A stretch of 64,000 bases of DNA from Paenibacillus sp. USDA918EY (lineage in GTDB: Bacteria; Bacillota; Bacilli; Paenibacillales; Paenibacillaceae), in assembly GCF_009870825.1 (NCBI RefSeq), contig NZ_WTWY01000001.1:372001-436000 (forward strand), given 5' to 3'. A program made the position numbers and the translations under genes. Under the pieces are notes generated by a model, which was not told where the DNA came from, did not search any database, and was given only the letters and a program-made list of their open reading frames with translations. The stretch's first letter is position 1. Each line of letters opens with the position of its first letter. Of the stretch, positions 61,409 to 64,000 are shown one piece after another.

Positions 61409-62599
61409 ATGACTCGAAACATCGTGCCGGTTACCGTATTAAGCGGGTATCTCGGTTCAGGCAAAACGACGGTGCTGAACCATGTCCTGAACAACCGTGA
61501 AGGATTGAAAGTAGCCGTCATCGTAAACGACATGAGCGAAATCAACGTGGACGCAGCGCTCGTGCAATCCGGATCCAGCTTGTCCCGCACGGAAGAGAAG
61601 CTGGTCGAGATGACAAACGGCTGCATCTGCTGCACCTTGCGCGACGATTTGCTGCAGGAAGTGAAAAAGCTGGCGGAGGAAGGGCGGTTCGATTATATTT
61701 TGATCGAATCGACGGGCATTTCCGAACCGATTCCCGTTGCCCAAACCTTCAGCTATGCGGACGAAACCTCCGGCATCAACCTGGCCGAGCATGCCCGCCT
61801 GGACTGCTTGGTAACGGTGGTGGACGCGTACCGATTCTGGAAGGATTTTGCGTCAGGCGAGTCCCTGCTTGACCGGGCGGAGGCTTCGGGTGAAACCGAC
61901 GACCGGGATGTCGTCGACCTGCTGATCGACCAAATCGAAACCTGCGACGTGCTGCTGCTGAACAAATGCGATTTGGTGGGCGAAGAGGAGCTCGGCCGGC
62001 TGGAAGGATTGCTCCGCAAGCTGCAGCCTTCGGCCAAACTGATCCGGACCGTAAACGGCCGGGTAAGCCCGTCCGAAATTATGAATACAGGATTGTTCGA
62101 TTTCGAAAAAGCGAGCATGTCCGCCGGATGGATCCAGGAGCTTGAAAAGGATCATCATACCCCGGAAACGGAGGAATACGGCATCGGCTCGTTCGTTTAC
62201 CGCAAACGCGCCCCGTTCCACCCGGAACGGCTGGCGGCTATGATGGCGGACTGGCCTGCCGAGGTGGTCCGGGCCAAAGGACTGGTCTGGCTGGCGGTCA
62301 AGGACGATGTCGCCGCATCCTTTAGCCAGGCGGGACCGTCGATCCAGTTCGGCCCTGCGGGGTATTGGCTGGCGGCGATGCCTGAAGCCGAGCAGCGCGA
62401 CATTTTGGCGGCCGAGCCGGACCTCAAAAGCAAATGGGATCCGACCTGGGGCGACCGAATGAACGAAATCGTTCTGATCGGGATCGACCTGGATCGCGAA
62501 GCAATTGAACGGCAGCTGGATGCCTGCCTGCTCACGCCGGAGGAAATGAGCTTCGACTGGTCGCGGTTCCGCAATCCGCTGCCATGGGCGGCCATTTAA
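61409..62599 (+). CDS. COG0523 GTPase / zinc metallochaperone (ZagA/YciC-like)
   Basis: 396 aa. The G3E GTPase domain has Walker A GYLGSGKTT, the metal motif NGCICCTLRDD (CxCC), IESTGISEP and LLNKCDLV (NKxD). The C-terminal CobW_C domain is at about 265-390 (GIGSFVYRKRAPFHPERL, VVRAKGLVWLAV). In B. subtilis ZagA (YciC) is Zur-regulated and supports zinc-dependent enzymes under starvation. Here it is fourth in the zinc operon, 22 bp after znuA, with GAAAGGGGAAACGCC ahead of its ATG. Confidence 0.93.
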   Translation: MTRNIVPVTVLSGYLGSGKTTVLNHVLNNREGLKVAVIVNDMSEINVDAALVQSGSSLSRTEEKLVEMTNGCICCTLRDDLLQEVKKLAEEGRFDYILIESTGISEPIPVAQTFSYADETSGINLAEHARLDCLVTVVDAYRFWKDFASGESLLDRAEASGETDDRDVVDLLIDQIETCDVLLLNKCDLVGEEELGRLEGLLRKLQPSAKLIRTVNGRVSPSEIMNTGLFDFEKASMSAGWIQELEKDHHTPETEEYGIGSFVYRKRAPFHPERLAAMMADWPAEVVRAKGLVWLAVKDDVAASFSQAGPSIQFGPAGYWLAAMPEAEQRDILAAEPDLKSKWDPTWGDRMNEIVLIGIDLDREAIERQLDACLLTPEEMSFDWSRFRNPLPWAAI

Positions 62600-62691
62600 G
62601 CCATGCTGAAACCATATGCGTTTTTGAGCTTTGTGTGTATTTGGGATTACGGCAGGTCCGACTGCTTTCCCTCGTGACATTTCAGAACATC

Positions 62692-62722
62692 AAACAGCCC
62701 GTTCTTTCTGAACGGGCTGTTT
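62692..62722 (+). terminator. Terminator of the zinc operon
   Basis: AAACAGCCCGTTC (62692-62704), loop TTTCT, GAACGGGCTGTTT (62710-62722): perfect 13-bp stem. The T tract is short, so it can serve both strands. Confidence 0.75.
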
Positions 62723-62850
62723 GGATTAAGGAATTGTCACACCCTATTTATTGAGGGGAGAATCCTCGTATCCTTCATCGTTATAATTCGTGTGCCGCAT
62801 TTTGCCCAAAAAGTTCATGCCTTTGATCGTGCGTCTCGTCTTATCATCCC

Positions 62851-63540
62851 CTATTCAATAAATATTTCTATTGCTCTAACATGCATATTAAATTTATTGA
62901 CTGTAAGGTAGAGCCTTTTAGCATATCTAGAAAAATATTCCAAAGCGGGTGATTCAAGCAAATTTTCATTAAACAGCCAATTTTGTGGAGCTAGAATAAT
63001 ATTTCCGCCGTTGAGTAACATAATATTATCCAAATATTCCCAAATAGAAGTTTCAAGTTCCCTATTTTCTACGTTGTTCATAGCTTGAAAGTTATCAATA
63101 ATTATTTCAATATCCTCGCAATCAAGTACTTGATTTCTAATATCTAATTCTGAACGTAGATAAAAGTCTTTTACTACCGGACTTAAGATATCATTCTCCG
63201 TGACAACTTGTTGAAATGCCATTCTCGATTCATTTTTCATCTCACTTAATCTAATAGATGTTAGCTCATTATTCTCATGTATGCCTTCTATCGAATTAAA
63301 ATGTGGTGCAACCAGATCAATAATAAAACGATAGATTTCAAGTGAATACAAAGGTACCTCAAAAGAAGTACCGCGCTTTTCCTGTAAGAATGGCGCAACA
63401 ATCCATTGGAGCAAACTATTTTCTTCTAAGTGATATGGCGCTGAGGTATTTACAGATAATTGATTGATAGCAAAGTCAGCATTATATATTTCGTGTGACA
63501 AGTTTTTTCTTTCAATGTGTTCAACTCTCTTATACCACAT
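62851..63540 (-). CDS. Unknown AT-rich gene, possible immunity-type protein
   Basis: 229 aa that I do not recognise. Acidic, mostly alpha-helical in appearance, no signal peptide or TM segment; it begins MWYKRVEHIERKNLSHEI and ends NKFNMHVRAIEIFIE. ATG 63540 has AGGAGA 7 bp upstream, so the gene is probably real. Its base composition is far AT-richer than the zinc operon beside it, a sign of recent acquisition. It lies directly downstream of the C-terminus of a larger AT-rich protein, the layout of polymorphic toxin-immunity pairs, but nothing in the sequence proves that role. Confidence 0.7.
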   Translation of the reverse strand: MWYKRVEHIERKNLSHEIYNADFAINQLSVNTSAPYHLEENSLLQWIVAPFLQEKRGTSFEVPLYSLEIYRFIIDLVAPHFNSIEGIHENNELTSIRLSEMKNESRMAFQQVVTENDILSPVVKDFYLRSELDIRNQVLDCEDIEIIIDNFQAMNNVENRELETSIWEYLDNIMLLNGGNIILAPQNWLFNENLLESPALEYFSRYAKRLYLTVNKFNMHVRAIEIFIE

Positions 63541-63558
63541 CAGCATCTCTCCTAATAG

Positions 63559-63590
63559 GAAACTGCCCAAGTATATAACTGGGCAGTTTC
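63559..63590 (-). terminator. Hairpin between the last two genes
   Basis: GAAACTGCCCA (63559-63569) pairs perfectly with TGGGCAGTTTC (63580-63590). On the minus strand only TTTCCTATT follows, running straight into the AGGAGA ribosome site of the 62851 gene. A weak terminator or attenuator. Confidence 0.6.
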
Positions 63591-63606
63591 TATTAAATCA
63601 TTAATA

Positions 63607-64000
63607 TTAGTATACTCTAATAGTACTAGGAGTTACAGCAATAATGTCATAAACTGCATATCGCCCTTCAATTGACCCATATTTTTCTACGGAAAACGTC
63701 CCCTTACCCGGTGTGAATTCTATCTGACCTTTCTCAGTTGGTTTATTCCCACCTTTTGGATTAATATAATGATCTTTTTGACCCACGATTTTGCCACTAT
63801 CATTTTTTACATCAAAAATTAGAACTCCTTGTTGAATTGCTTCACCTGATCTTGTTAATGTTACTGTCCAATTACACAACATTTTGCCGCTGCCGATTGC
63901 TTCACAATTTATTGTTCCAAACCCTCCCACACCTGCTGCATGAGTATTTATTTCATCAGTTGTTAAATTTTTCAAGTCGGCAGCGTTATTCTCTATTCCT
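63607..64000 (-). CDS. C-terminal end of an unknown larger protein (5' end off window)
   Basis: The frame is open to the window edge; at least 130 residues precede TAA at 63607. It reads GIENNAADLKNLTTDEINTH, then AAGVGGFGTINCEAIGSGKM, then a beta-rich region (LCNWTVTLTRSGEAIQQGVLIFDVKN, ..SIEGRYAVYDIIAVTPSTIRVY). A TTG at 63975 could mimic a start but has no ribosome site, and the upstream codons look coding. The family is not recognised. AT-rich like the next gene downstream. Confidence 0.65.
   Translation of the reverse strand, partial: GIENNAADLKNLTTDEINTHAAGVGGFGTINCEAIGSGKMLCNWTVTLTRSGEAIQQGVLIFDVKNDSGKIVGQKDHYINPKGGNKPTEKGQIEFTPGKGTFSVEKYGSIEGRYAVYDIIAVTPSTIRVY

Overview
The window looks like chromosome of a spore-former-type Gram-positive, most probably Paenibacillus or a close relative (inference). 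Support: strong AGGAGG-type ribosome sites, frequent GTG/TTG starts, lipobox lipoproteins, an SLH-domain surface enzyme, a T-box leader on proS, YesM/YesN-type two-component genes, NorA/Bmr-like MFS pumps and a Zur-type zinc operon. No rRNA, tRNA, CRISPR array or intact insertion sequence was seen. Most of the window has moderate-to-high GC; both ends (about 1-2.4 kb and 62.8-64 kb) are visibly AT-richer. || Layout. 1-2.4 kb: a CocE/NonD hydrolase running off the left edge, divergent from a close relative of the tetracycline repressor TetR, with two near-perfect tet operators between them. 2.9-4.4 kb: arsR-MFS pump. 4.5-6.3 kb: DJ-1/PfpI protein divergent from a LysR regulator. 6.4-10.7 kb: methyltransferase, PadR regulator, YhgE/Pip membrane protein, YfiT/DinB protein. 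10.9-13.7 kb: ECF sigma factor with its DUF4179 partner, then a secreted polysaccharide deacetylase. 13.9-16.9 kb: NarL-type two-component system and a KtrB/TrkH potassium channel subunit whose start region carries a homopolymer frameshift. 17.0-22.4 kb: LacI regulator divergent from fucI-fucK-fucA, with two palindromic operators. 22.4-25.7 kb: T-box-proS and two GNAT acetyltransferases. 26-31 kb: SLH-GH18 protein and a DUF4855/discoidin protein, the latter preceded by a cre site and truncated by a 1-nt frameshift. 31.5-35.3 kb: ArsR-like regulator, MFS, MBL hydrolase, small membrane protein. 35.4-37.5 kb: YCF48/BNR-repeat lipoprotein. || 37.7-50.2 kb is the most striking block: a secreted PA14-GH2 enzyme, a galactofuranose-type ABC importer (ytfR-ytfT-yjfF-ytfQ order), then a YesM-like kinase, a YesN-like regulator and a membrane-anchored protein made of two tandem sugar-binding domains. 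The second domain is a paralogue of the importer's own binding protein. This reads as an enzyme-import-sensing unit for an extracellular galactofuranose-like sugar (inference). A degenerate IS66 transposase end abuts it. || 50.5-52.9 kb: nitroreductase and Rrf2 regulator with duplicated palindromic operators, and an EamA exporter. 53-56.6 kb: five mutually overlapping genes on the minus strand (methyltransferase, PAP2, DedA, response regulator, kinase), probably an envelope-lipid operon. 56.7-58.5 kb: tetR-MFS. 58.6-62.6 kb: znuC-znuB-znuA and a COG0523 metallochaperone behind three Zur-like boxes. 62.8-64 kb: an AT-rich unknown gene downstream of the C-terminal end of a larger protein that continues past the right edge.
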